64,000 nucleotides of DNA from positions 1 to 64,000 of the forward strand of contig CAJTDB010000021.1 of assembly GCA_910574965.1 (NCBI GenBank). Direction: 5' to 3'. Of the stretch, positions 57,705 through 64,000 are shown piece by piece. The position numbers and the translations under genes were made by a program. The notes below the pieces were generated by a model that ran no database searches, had not been told where the DNA came from, and saw only the letters and a list, made by a program, of their open reading frames with translations. Numbering within the stretch: position 1 is the stretch's first letter; each line of letters begins with the position of its first letter. Origin of the DNA: Lachnospiraceae bacterium. Lineage in GTDB: Bacteria > Bacillota > Clostridia > Lachnospirales > Lachnospiraceae.

Positions 57705-57834
57705 CAGAAAGAAGCGAGAGATTTTGCATTTATTTTTTTCCTGTTACATATTCTGCGCATAATTCTACTGTAATAATATATGGGTAAAAAAATTTCTAAA
57801 GTTTCTTCTTTATACTAAATATAGTATTTTCTAT

Positions 57835-57975
57835 TTGATTTTCTCTATATATTGTGGTATTATAAATTTGTTATTGAATTTGTGCGATTCCCAAACGGAA
57901 GGACACACGCTGTTTAAGTTTGTACGAAGTCAGAAAGTATAAAGTGCAGGTCACTTTACGCCTTCTGGCTTTTTT
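57835..57975 (+). promoter_or_regulatory. ligA promoter and terminator-type leader
   Basis: TTGATT (57835-57840), 17-base spacer with CTCTATATATTGTG (57843-57856), TATTAT (57858-57863). The leader then has an outer stem AAGTCAGAA (57927-57935) / TTCTGGCTT (57963-57971), an inner perfect stem TAAAGTG/CACTTTA (57940-57946 with 57952-57958) and a T-run to 57975. It resembles the ssb leader in promoter, mid-sequence words and final hairpin. The 510-bp gap 57638-58147 has no gene otherwise. Confidence 0.65.
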
Positions 57976-58147
57976 ATGTCTGGAAATGTAATGATACAGG
58001 CTTCATACAGTATATCTGTACGCAGGCAGGAATGACTACGGCAATCAAGCCGTTTCATATCCTGCCTTTTTCCATTTCTGAAAGGAGGGCAGCACAGGCA
58101 GTCCACAGATTCACTGACAATAAAAAAGAAGAAAAGAGGTAAAATGA

Positions 58148-60175
58148 ATGTCACAAACAACAGAACGTATGCATGAACTGGTAGACAGGCTCAACCGCTA
58201 CCGCCAGGAATACTTCAACGAAAATGCCCCCAGTGTATCCGATGCCGTCTACGACCATCTCTATGACGAACTGGCACGCCTGGAGGCGGAAACCGGGATC
58301 ATTTTAAGCAGCTCCCCCACCCAGACGGTAGGATACCAGGTAGTCGGCAGCCTGCCCACTGTAAAGCATGACATCCCGCTGCTTTCCCTTGACAAGACAA
58401 AATCCCTCCGCGAGGTGATTTCCTTCCTGAAGGGAAAGGCAGCGCTCCTGATGTTAAAGCTGGACGGACTTACTATTAAGCTGGTCTATGAGGGAGGAAA
58501 ACTGACAGAGGCGTCCACCAGAGGAGACGGCGATGTGGGCGAGGTTATCACACACAACGTCGCTGCCTTCTGCAACGTGCCCATGACCATTCCCTATCAG
58601 AAACATCTTGAAGTCTCAGGAGAAGGATTTATCCACAAAAGTACCTTTGAGCGTCTGAAGAACACGCTGGTCGGCAGTGACGGCAGGCCTTATCGGAATG
58701 CCCGCAACCTTGCTTCCGGTTCCATCCGCAGCCTGGATGCGGCGGTCTGCAAAGAACGGGAGATCAGCTTTTTTGCCTTTCATGTCCTGAAAGGACTGGA
58801 CGAATTTCCCGGTCTGAAGAACAGCCGCGATGGAAAGCTCCTTTGCCTTATGGAATATGGTTTTGGCATCTGTCCTTTCCAGACTCTGGACGGAAACATC
58901 TCAGAGGAATTTCTTCAAGGACAAATCGAATCCATGCAGGCGCTTGCAGACCTTTCCGACATTCCCATCGACGGCATGGTCATCCGTTTTGAGGACCTTG
59001 CTTACTCGGAAAGCCTGGGCAGGACCGGTCATCATTACCATGACGGCATTGCTTTTAAATTTGAGGATGATGTATATGAGACCATCTTCCGCTCTATCGA
59101 ATGGCAGACAGGGCGCAGTGGTGAAATTGCACCGGTCGCAGTATTTGACACCGTGGAAATCGACGGCTGTGAGGTATCAAGGGCAAGCCTTCATAATCTG
59201 ACTTTTATCAAAAACCTGGAACTGTATCCCGGATGCCGTATCCTGGTCTCCAAGCGCAACATGATCATCCCCCATGTGGAGGAAAATCTGGACCGCGGGA
59301 ACTATCAGGATATGATACCGCAGACCTGTCCCTGCTGTGGGCAGCCTGCACGTACCTATTCCAGAGCCAGTGACAGGGGGCGTATCGTGGAAACACTGCA
59401 CTGTGACAATCCGGAATGTGGAAGCCGCATCCTTCAGCGCTTCGTCCACTTCGCAGAAAAGAAAGCTATGAACATCAAAGGACTTTCCGAAGCAACACTG
59501 GACCAGCTCATCCGGCTCGGTGCATTAAAAAGCTACCAGGATCTGTACCACCTTGACCGTTACCGGAAGGAGATCATTGCACTGGAGGGCTTTGGGGAAA
59601 AATCCTACGAAAACCTGATTGCTTCCATCAATGAAAGTCGCAACACAACCTTTGTACGCTTCCTTGTGGCAATGGATATTCCTCTGATCGGCAGGACTGC
59701 CAGCAGGATACTGGACAGGCATTTCCACAGCAGCCTGCGGGAGCTGAGGCTGGCTGCACTGGACCGCTTTGACTTTACCTGCCTGGAAGGGATTGGGGAC
59801 ATTATGAGCAGCAACCTCCACAAATGGTTCCGTAACCCGAATAATCTCCTGTTATGGGGCAGCTTACAGAACGAATTACACTTTGAAAATGGTTTGGATG
59901 CACAGACATCCGGAGAGGAGAACAATATGAACGAAACAACGAACAACACATTTGCAGGATGCACCATCGTAGCGACCGGAAAACTTGAGAACTTCACCCG
60001 CGACGGGATCAACGCCAAAATTATCAGCCTCGGCGCCACGCCCGGCAGCTCCGTTACCAAAAAGACGGATTACCTGATCTGCGGAGAAAAGGCAGGCAGC
60101 AAGCTGGCAAAGGCAGAGCAGCTCGGCGTTAAAATCCTGACTGAGCAGGAATTTTGGGAAATGCTGTCGGCATAA
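58148..60175 (+). CDS. ligA: NAD-dependent DNA ligase
   Basis: A 675-aa LigA. The Ia-like N-part has FNENAPSVSDAVYDHLYDEL. The adenylation motif is LMLKLDGLTI with Lys104 as nucleophile, then STRGDGDVGE, and ELASG-type ARNLASGSIRSLD. Then an OB fold, a four-Cys zinc finger (CPCCGQ ... CDNPEC, about 394-425), helix-hairpin-helix repeats and a C-terminal BRCT (about 600-675). Complete, so probably active. A ligase on the element could seal transferred or excised DNA. The chromosome should hold its own copy. SD AGAGGT. Confidence 0.92.
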   Translation: MSQTTERMHELVDRLNRYRQEYFNENAPSVSDAVYDHLYDELARLEAETGIILSSSPTQTVGYQVVGSLPTVKHDIPLLSLDKTKSLREVISFLKGKAALLMLKLDGLTIKLVYEGGKLTEASTRGDGDVGEVITHNVAAFCNVPMTIPYQKHLEVSGEGFIHKSTFERLKNTLVGSDGRPYRNARNLASGSIRSLDAAVCKEREISFFAFHVLKGLDEFPGLKNSRDGKLLCLMEYGFGICPFQTLDGNISEEFLQGQIESMQALADLSDIPIDGMVIRFEDLAYSESLGRTGHHYHDGIAFKFEDDVYETIFRSIEWQTGRSGEIAPVAVFDTVEIDGCEVSRASLHNLTFIKNLELYPGCRILVSKRNMIIPHVEENLDRGNYQDMIPQTCPCCGQPARTYSRASDRGRIVETLHCDNPECGSRILQRFVHFAEKKAMNIKGLSEATLDQLIRLGALKSYQDLYHLDRYRKEIIALEGFGEKSYENLIASINESRNTTFVRFLVAMDIPLIGRTASRILDRHFHSSLRELRLAALDRFDFTCLEGIGDIMSSNLHKWFRNPNNLLLWGSLQNELHFENGLDAQTSGEENNMNETTNNTFAGCTIVATGKLENFTRDGINAKIISLGATPGSSVTKKTDYLICGEKAGSKLAKAEQLGVKILTEQEFWEMLSA

Positions 60176-60361
60176 GTTTTCTTATCGTCATAAATCTTGA
60201 AAAAGCTGTCTGAAATATGGCAGCTTTTTTCAAGTATTTGGAAGTCACAGGGTACTTGTTCTATATACGGATTCGGTTCGCAATCCGTAAACCAATTACA
60301 AATCGCAACTGACAAAACGGCAGAATCATGCTATAATTTGAGAAAGAGAGGTATGCTATTT

Positions 60362-61021
60362 ATGGCAAACAAAACGAACACGATTCAGGAACTGAACCTG
60401 GCAGATAATTTTTTATTTGGGAAAGTAATGAGCGACACGGAAATATGCCGCATAGTACTGGAAAAAATATTAAATATCCCCATTAAAAAGGTAGAGTTCC
60501 CTGTTACCCGGAAAACTACTGACATTGCACATGACGGCGTGGGCGTCCGCTTAGATGCCTGCATCAGTGATGAGCAGGATACCATATACTCTGTGGAGAT
60601 ACTGTGCTGTGGAGATGAGGAGCTTCTCAGAAAAACAAGATATTTTCAATGCAATATTGACTCAAGCATAATCTTCCCTGGAGAAGAAAGCACAAAACTG
60701 AAGAAATCGTACATCATCTTTATCTGCACCTTTGATCCATTTTCCGACGGGCGGCACCTCTACACCTTTGAAAACCGGTGTCTGGAAAATTTGTCTCTGA
60801 CGCTCGGTGATGAAACCGCTGAAATATTCCTCAGCACCAAGAGTAAAAAGGATGATGTGGATGATGAAATGAAGGATTTTCTGGCTTATATCGAAAACAG
60901 CACTGACACCTGTGTGCAGCAGACCTCCAGCCCGTTAGTCAAGGCAATTCATAAAAGAGTAACTGAAATTAAACTGGACAAGGATATGGAACTCCAGTAT
61001 ATGACTTTATTACAGAGGTAA
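60362..61021 (+). CDS. Rpn-like PD-(D/E)XK protein with altered active site
   Basis: A 219-aa protein starting at ATG 60362 (GAGAGGT upstream). DNFLFGKVMSDTEICRIVLE and LNIPIKKVEF are typical for the Rpn/transposase-31-like nuclease family, then GVRLDACISDEQDTIYSVEI. The core Asp is present but the E-x-Q/K motif expected in YNVEMQ-type sequences reads VEILCC, so catalysis may be lost. Eleven bases before a second Rpn-like gene. Confidence 0.7.
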   Translation: MANKTNTIQELNLADNFLFGKVMSDTEICRIVLEKILNIPIKKVEFPVTRKTTDIAHDGVGVRLDACISDEQDTIYSVEILCCGDEELLRKTRYFQCNIDSSIIFPGEESTKLKKSYIIFICTFDPFSDGRHLYTFENRCLENLSLTLGDETAEIFLSTKSKKDDVDDEMKDFLAYIENSTDTCVQQTSSPLVKAIHKRVTEIKLDKDMELQYMTLLQR

Positions 61022-61032
61022 GAGGGAATATA

Positions 61033-61893
61033 ATGTCAGAAGGAATCGTTTATCAGAATAAGGATATTTTATTTAAGATCCTCGGCCAGACTTATAAAGA
61101 AAAAAGTTTTGCGGCATATGGCATTGACCTGCCGCCGATCAGGGAACTGCTTCCCACAGACCTGCCGAAGATTGCTGCAAATGAAAAAAGCATTGACAAC
61201 CTGTTTCTGCTGGAAGACGGAACTTATGCGATTGTAGATTATGAATCGGTATACAAAAAGGCGAATAAGATAAAATATCTGAATTATATCGCACGGGTAA
61301 TGGAAAAATACTTTAAGGAAGATGAAACATTCAACCTGCGCCTGATCGTTATCTACACCAGCGACGTACAAAGCGCGGAGCCAACGCTTGAAACTGACTG
61401 TTTTACCCTGCGTACCGAGCAGGCTTTCCTGTCTCATATAGACGGCGAGGCAGCCTTTCATGAAATTCAGGGCAAACTCCAGTCCGGCATCCCTTTGGCA
61501 AATGATGACCTGATGCGGTTGGTGATCCTACCGCTTACGGTTCCCGGTACGGAAGGGAAACAGAGTATGCTGGAGAGAATCGTTGACCTGGCTGAACAGA
61601 TACCGGACGAAGGGCAGCGGATTTTTACCCTGTCCGGCGTGATAGTTGCAAGTGACAAATTTATAAACAGGAATTACATGGATCAAATAAGGAGGCGCAT
61701 CAACATGACACAGTTAGGACAGCTTTATGAGAAGGAAAAAATTGAATATGGTAATCAGAAAGCAAGGGAAAAAGTCATAGAAATGGCTAAATCCTTGATG
61801 GATGAAGGTGACGACATTATTAAGATTATGAAAGTTACCGGACTGACTGAGGCAGAGTTACTTCGCCTTCAGGATGAAAATGTAACTGTATAA
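61033..61893 (+). CDS. Rpn-like protein with an internal in-frame start
   Basis: A 286-aa protein of the same broad class: DNLFLLEDGTYAIVDYES (about 56-73) then KYLNYIARVMEKYF, ending in a helical 62-aa C-domain. Met225 of this domain is ATG 61705, preceded by AAGGAGG with 9-base spacing, so a separate 62-aa product is likely made from the same mRNA. In E. coli Rpn loci such internal products act as antitoxins. The active-site E-x-K is degenerate here too (DYES), although nearby Lys residues could substitute. Confidence 0.7.
   Translation: MSEGIVYQNKDILFKILGQTYKEKSFAAYGIDLPPIRELLPTDLPKIAANEKSIDNLFLLEDGTYAIVDYESVYKKANKIKYLNYIARVMEKYFKEDETFNLRLIVIYTSDVQSAEPTLETDCFTLRTEQAFLSHIDGEAAFHEIQGKLQSGIPLANDDLMRLVILPLTVPGTEGKQSMLERIVDLAEQIPDEGQRIFTLSGVIVASDKFINRNYMDQIRRRINMTQLGQLYEKEKIEYGNQKAREKVIEMAKSLMDEGDDIIKIMKVTGLTEAELLRLQDENVTV
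61705..61893 (+). CDS. Internal 62-residue product of the Rpn-like gene (candidate intragenic antitoxin)
   Basis: ATG 61705 is in frame with the 61033 gene (codon 225) and has a strong SD (AAGGAGG, 61689-61695). The product begins MTQLGQLYEKEKIEY. A stand-alone homologue of exactly the same length follows at 62009 with the same SD spacing. The independent copy supports real use of the internal start. Confidence 0.55.
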   Translation: MTQLGQLYEKEKIEYGNQKAREKVIEMAKSLMDEGDDIIKIMKVTGLTEAELLRLQDENVTV

Positions 61894-62008
61894 TACCAGC
61901 AAAGCAGTGGGCCACGATTTCTTTCATTTACCTTAGCTTCTCCCTAACAATTCACTGCTCTGAAAGAATACTGTAAATTTAGCAGAACAGATACGGAGGC
62001 ATACAAAC

Positions 62009-62197
62009 ATGACACAGTTAGGACAGCTTTATGAGAAAGAAAAAATTGAATATGCGAACCAGAAGGTAAGGGAAAAAGCCATAGAAATTGCAAAGTCTTT
62101 ACTGGAAGATGGTACTGAAATCGTAAAAATTATGAAAGCTACCGGCCTTACGGAGGAGGAACTTCTCAGTCTTCAAAATGAATTATTAACGGTATAA
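62009..62197 (+). CDS. Stand-alone paralogue of the Rpn C-terminal short protein
   Basis: A 62-aa protein, about 74% identical to the last 62 residues of the preceding gene (both begin MTQLGQLYEKEKIEY and end in -TV). SD CGGAGG with 9-base spacing. It follows after 115 bp without other genes. Likely derived by duplication of the internal short gene; a second antitoxin is the inferred role. Confidence 0.7.
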   Translation: MTQLGQLYEKEKIEYANQKVREKAIEIAKSLLEDGTEIVKIMKATGLTEEELLSLQNELLTV

Positions 62198-62216
62198 AAA
62201 GTGTTTGCAATGATTT

Positions 62217-62243
62217 CGGACCGGTTCTCACCGGTCCTTTTTA
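62217..62243 (+). terminator. Terminator after the Rpn-like genes
   Basis: GGACCGG and CCGGTCC flank a short loop and are followed by five T. Confidence 0.8.
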
Positions 62244-62268
62244 ACTATAATATATCTTCCGATAAAAG

Positions 62269-62353
62269 CGTTTGCGGAAGGATTTGAACCTTCGGTGCGT
62301 TGCCGCACACCACTTTAGCAGAGTGGCACCATAGACCGCTCGGACACGCAAAC
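62269..62353 (-). tRNA. tRNA-Ser(GCT)
   Basis: Minus strand: acceptor GTTTGCG/CGCAAAC, anticodon arm CCACT-CTGCTAA-AGTGG with anticodon GCT, long variable arm, T-arm AAGG-TTCAAAT-CCTT. No encoded CCA. First of five closely packed tRNA genes on this strand. Confidence 0.9.
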
Positions 62354-62359
62354 GGAAAG

Positions 62360-62493
62360 TGGATGGGGCAGGAATCGAACCTGCGGTGTTTCTGTGTGAC
62401 GGATTTACAGTCCGCTGGTCTACGCTCCGCTCCGGTCGTTGCTAAGCATGGTCCACTGGACCATAGCAACCTCGCCTCTAGGCATACCCATCC
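62360..62493 (-). tRNA. tRNA-Tyr(GTA) with an extra hairpin of about 50 nt between acceptor and D region
   Basis: Acceptor strands GGATGGG (minus 62493-62487) and CCCATCC (62367-62361) pair fully. Anticodon arm GCGGA-CTGTAAA-TCCGT gives anticodon GTA; T-arm GCAGG-TTCGATT-CCTGC. Span is 134 nt against about 85 normally. The extra part contains GTTGCTA/TAGCAAC and TGGTCC/GGACCA stems (62428-62470). No CCA. It may be a broken gene, or the hairpin may be tolerated or removed. Confidence 0.65.
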
Positions 62494-62497
62494 AAAG

Positions 62498-62570
62498 GGC
62501 GACCAGAGGGAATCGAACCCCCATAAGCAGAGCCACAATCTGCCGGACTACCATTATCCTATAGCCACCG
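62498..62570 (-). tRNA. tRNA-His(GTG)
   Basis: Minus strand: 5' strand GGTGGCT, anticodon arm GCAGA-TTGTGGC-TCTGC with anticodon GTG, T-arm GGGGG-TTCGATT-CCCTC (one mismatch) and 3' strand GGTCGCC. No CCA encoded. Confidence 0.85.
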
Positions 62571-62643
62571 TAGCTCCTGCGGGACTCGAACCCATCATTT
62601 CCGGCTTGAGAGGCCGGCGTCCTGGCCTTTAGACTAAGGAGCC
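62571..62643 (-). tRNA. tRNA-Glu(CTC)
   Basis: Minus strand: acceptor GGCTCCT, anticodon arm GCCGG-CCTCTCAAG with anticodon CTC, T-arm TGGG-TTCGAGT-CCC. 3' strand AGGAGCT. It abuts the tRNA-His gene. No CCA. Confidence 0.85.
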
Positions 62644-62647
62644 TTAA

Positions 62648-62720
62648 TGATCCCCATGGGACTTGAACCCAATACCTCCGGCTTGAAAGGCCGGTGTCCT
62701 GACCTTTAGACCAGGGGACC
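62648..62720 (-). tRNA. tRNA-Glu(TTC)
   Basis: Minus strand: acceptor GGTCCCC/GGGGATC, anticodon loop CTTTCAA (TTC) in a CCGGC/GCCGG stem, T-arm TGGG-TTCAAGT-CCCA. Very similar in the anticodon arm to the neighbouring tRNA-Glu(CTC), suggesting duplication. No CCA. Confidence 0.88.
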
Positions 62721-62780
62721 TTACTGCAGGCACTTCTCTGCCTGCACGTTGTCACTGTTATTTTTCTTTCTTAGTTCCAT

Positions 62781-63035
62781 TCATGCGCTGATCTGTACCT
62801 GCGCAGCTGTATCCGTAACCAGAATATCATCCACACGCACCTGCAGGATTGCCGCAAGCACCACCAGATTGTCTATAGTCGGCAAAGCCGCTCCCTGTTG
62901 CCACTTGTATATAGCCTGCGGCGTGGCAAAACCAAAAATATCCTGCAGGTCCCTTACAGACAGACCTGCCTGCTTCCGCAGCCTGCCTATGTTCTGTCCG
63001 GTTCTTCTCATATCTATAACTGGCATATTCACCAT
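62781..63035 (-). CDS. Small XRE-family regulator inside the tRNA cluster
   Basis: An 84-aa protein from ATG 63035, which has AGGAGGTGAG upstream; a longer GTG start would overlap that SD. Cro/CI-type HTH: IGRLRKQAGLSVRDLQDIFG (about 16-35), then TPQAIYKWQQGAALPTIDNL, and VDDILVTD at the end. It sits between tRNA-Glu and tRNA-Lys genes. Probably controls genes of the mobile element. Confidence 0.8.
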   Translation of the reverse strand: MVNMPVIDMRRTGQNIGRLRKQAGLSVRDLQDIFGFATPQAIYKWQQGAALPTIDNLVVLAAILQVRVDDILVTDTAAQVQISA

Positions 63036-63078
63036 GATCCTCACCTCCTGTTATCCAAATGCTATAACCAGGCGGTAA

Positions 63079-63151
63079 TGCTCCATATGGGACTCGGACC
63101 CATGGCCACTCGATTAAAAGTCGAGTACTCTCCCAGCTGAGCTAATGGAGC
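63079..63151 (-). tRNA. tRNA-Lys(TTT)
   Basis: Minus strand: acceptor GCTCCAT/ATGGAGC, D-arm AGCTCAGCTGGGAGAGT, anticodon arm CTCGA-CTTTTAA-TCGAG with anticodon TTT, T-arm ATGGG-TCCGAGT-CCCAT. The T-loop has TCC instead of the usual TTC. No CCA. Confidence 0.9.
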
Positions 63152-63252
63152 ATAAAAATACCGCCCATCCTGTAAAGATTTTCTCATACAAGATAAGCGG
63201 TACTTGAAATCTATGGTCTTTTCCGGCAGTCTTCCAAAAACTGCCATGAGCA

Positions 63253-63396
63253 TCACACAGCTTTTCGCTTTTTCCTTATCTTACATGAGCGCATCTTAAC
63301 CAGACTCTGTTCTTTTTCTTTACTGAACAGTGCCTCATAATGTTCGCTATGCAGATAATATGCGAAGCCATTCGCAGCGAAATTAACTGTTGCCAT
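63253..63396 (-). CDS. 47-residue basic protein
   Basis: Starts at ATG 63396 with AAAGGAAAG 5 bases upstream. The product begins MATVNFAANGFAYYLHSEHY and ends in the very basic KIRKKRKAV. It may bind nucleic acid. Same direction as the DUF5348-like gene upstream, 117 bp away. No family recognised. Confidence 0.5.
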   Translation of the reverse strand: MATVNFAANGFAYYLHSEHYEALFSKEKEQSLVKMRSCKIRKKRKAV

Positions 63397-63513
63397 GATA
63401 CTTTCCTTTCTGGACTCATCCGGTCCGCTTTTTCTTAACTGTAACTACTATAGCACCAATTCCCGGATTTGTCATTATACTGATAGTATAATTTTGTGGA
63501 TGTCTTACTGCTC

Positions 63514-63747
63514 TTATTCCTGCCTTACTTCCAGACCATCCAGCCGGAGTCCCGGCAGGCCGACCAGATACCATTGATTGTCCATCCCCATCTCTACACG
63601 GGCAGGAACCCAGATGTTGTTCAGCTTAAACTCAAAAACTTCCCCGCAGTGGATGCCCCCATAATCCCGTTTGTTACCATCCTCATCCGTGTAATGGAAA
63701 TTGTACCTGTCACTTTTCCTGTCATAAAATAATGTGCCCTGTTTCAT
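63514..63747 (-). CDS. DUF5348-family protein
   Basis: A 77-aa protein matching DUF5348 by its start MKQGTLFYDRKSDRYNFHY, the middle YGGIHCGEVFEFKLNNIWVP and the closing WYLVGLPGLRLDGLEVR. SD GGAGGAG. DUF5348 genes occur on plasmids and conjugative elements of Clostridia next to recombinases; function unknown. Confidence 0.8.
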   Translation of the reverse strand: MKQGTLFYDRKSDRYNFHYTDEDGNKRDYGGIHCGEVFEFKLNNIWVPARVEMGMDNQWYLVGLPGLRLDGLEVRQE

Positions 63748-63813
63748 TTCTCTCCTCCTTGAAAGTTATTTAATAAGTAAAGATACCCTCCCATACTGCT
63801 TCCTTGAAAAAAC

Positions 63814-64000
63814 TTATTCCCCATCCTCATATTTTTTCACCAGACGATAGAAACTGTCCTTTTTAAGCCCGGTCCGGCGCATTGCTTCCACTGCAGTAAT
63901 ACTCCCTTCCTTCCATGCGCCATAACATTCGCTCCAGTTCTCCGGATACTCTACACGGGGCCGGCCCAGATACTTCCCGGCTTCTTTCGCTGTTTCGATT
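63814..64000 (-). CDS. C-terminus of a serine recombinase/resolvase (partial)
   Basis: The last 61 residues are visible on the minus strand: AKEAGKYLGRPRVEYPENW, then the HTH GSITAVEAMRRTGLKKDSFYR and VKKYEDGE before the TAA at 63814. This is the DNA-binding end of a small resolvase/invertase; the catalytic domain lies beyond the window. It may belong to this element's maintenance or to a second recombinase unit. Confidence 0.8.
   Translation of the reverse strand, partial: IETAKEAGKYLGRPRVEYPENWSECYGAWKEGSITAVEAMRRTGLKKDSFYRLVKKYEDGE

Larger units (their letters stand above)
2516..64000. mobile_element. Large integrative and conjugative element, left end at tRNA-Cys fragment, right end not seen
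   Basis: The interval starts at a 3' tRNA-Cys fragment next to direct repeats and a tyrosine recombinase. It then carries a T4SS set (VirB2-, VirB6-, VirB4-, VirD4-like), a Tad-pilus set, SSB, LigA, sigma factors and defence cargo, which is the content expected of a conjugative element. The backbone is visibly more GC-rich than the cargo islands at 5.5-12.1 and 24.8-29.9 kb. No second copy of the tRNA-Cys core was found, so the element probably runs past base 64000, or the tRNA cluster at 62.3-63.2 kb is already flank. Element identity is fairly sure; the right boundary is unknown. Confidence 0.6.

Noticed and set aside
62428-62480. Separate tRNA inside the tRNA-Tyr interval
   Set aside because: No T-arm GTTCRA and no acceptor pair of its own; it is a simple hairpin.

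Overview
The window looks like Lachnospiraceae-type Clostridia DNA. The coding style is AGGAGG-rich, sigma-A promoters are clear, and the DUF5697, DUF6100, DUF6133, DUF3268 and DUF5688-type genes are typical of conjugative elements in gut Clostridia. Most of it (about 2.5 kb to at least 61 kb) reads as one very large integrative and conjugative element (ICE). Bases 1-2515 look like host flank: a broken iron-type alcohol dehydrogenase and a broken LysR gene, both on the minus strand.

Layout. 2516-2559 is the 3' half of a tRNA-Cys(GCA) gene, interpreted as an attachment site. It is followed by direct repeats, two DNA-binding/unknown genes and a tyrosine recombinase (4569). 5.5-12.1 kb is AT-rich cargo: a Kiwa-like KwaB/KwaA pair, then a cassette bounded by perfect 26-bp inverted repeats (7064-7089 and 12136-12161). 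The cassette holds two family-2 glycosyltransferases around a 1040-aa Mrr-like nuclease/STAND-type NTPase. 12.2-24.7 kb is the first transfer block: VirB2-like pilin, VirB6/TrbL-like channel, NlpC/P60 hydrolase, PrgI-VirB4 fusion, VirD4-type coupling protein and an S1-like protein. 24.8-29.9 kb is a second AT-rich cargo island: an AAA15 ATPase, a zinc ribbon/DUF2188/TIR cassette, a DUF4238 protein, small genes and a transposase scar. 30.0-42.5 kb is a Tad/Flp-pilus-like block: TadE-like proteins, surface protein, prepilin peptidase, CpaB, CpaE, CpaF/TadA, TadB, TadC and a DUF6133 pilin-like protein, then zinc-finger, sigma-factor and unknown genes. 42.6-44.5 kb is an AAA ATPase plus PD-(D/E)XK nuclease pair. 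44.6-56.1 kb is a long plus-strand set: SSB, MoxR ATPase, XRE, metalloprotease-VWA, AbrB, a second sigma factor and unknown genes. Then come an AbiE-type toxin-antitoxin pair, LigA, two Rpn-like proteins with a stand-alone short paralogue, six tRNA genes, and the 3' end of a serine recombinase running off the window.

How it fits together. Two machines are encoded on one element, a T4SS and a Tad-like pilus. They start from two promoters that share an identical 25-bp block, a 17-bp spacer with a palindrome and a following terminator-like hairpin, which suggests joint control. ssb and ligA share a second promoter/leader type, also ending in a terminator-like hairpin. A 13-bp motif is repeated five times before the DUF5697 operon and occurs once, inverted, before the zinc-finger/sigma operon. 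Cargo sits between the conserved blocks and is rich in anti-phage-like genes. The least familiar items are the inverted-repeat cassette around the nuclease-STAND protein, the Rpn gene with an internal start plus a duplicated copy of the internal product, the shared terminator leaders, and a tRNA-Tyr gene with a hairpin insertion.

Limits. All calls come from reading the sequence and recognising families by eye; no search or fold was run. The right end of the element is not identified.
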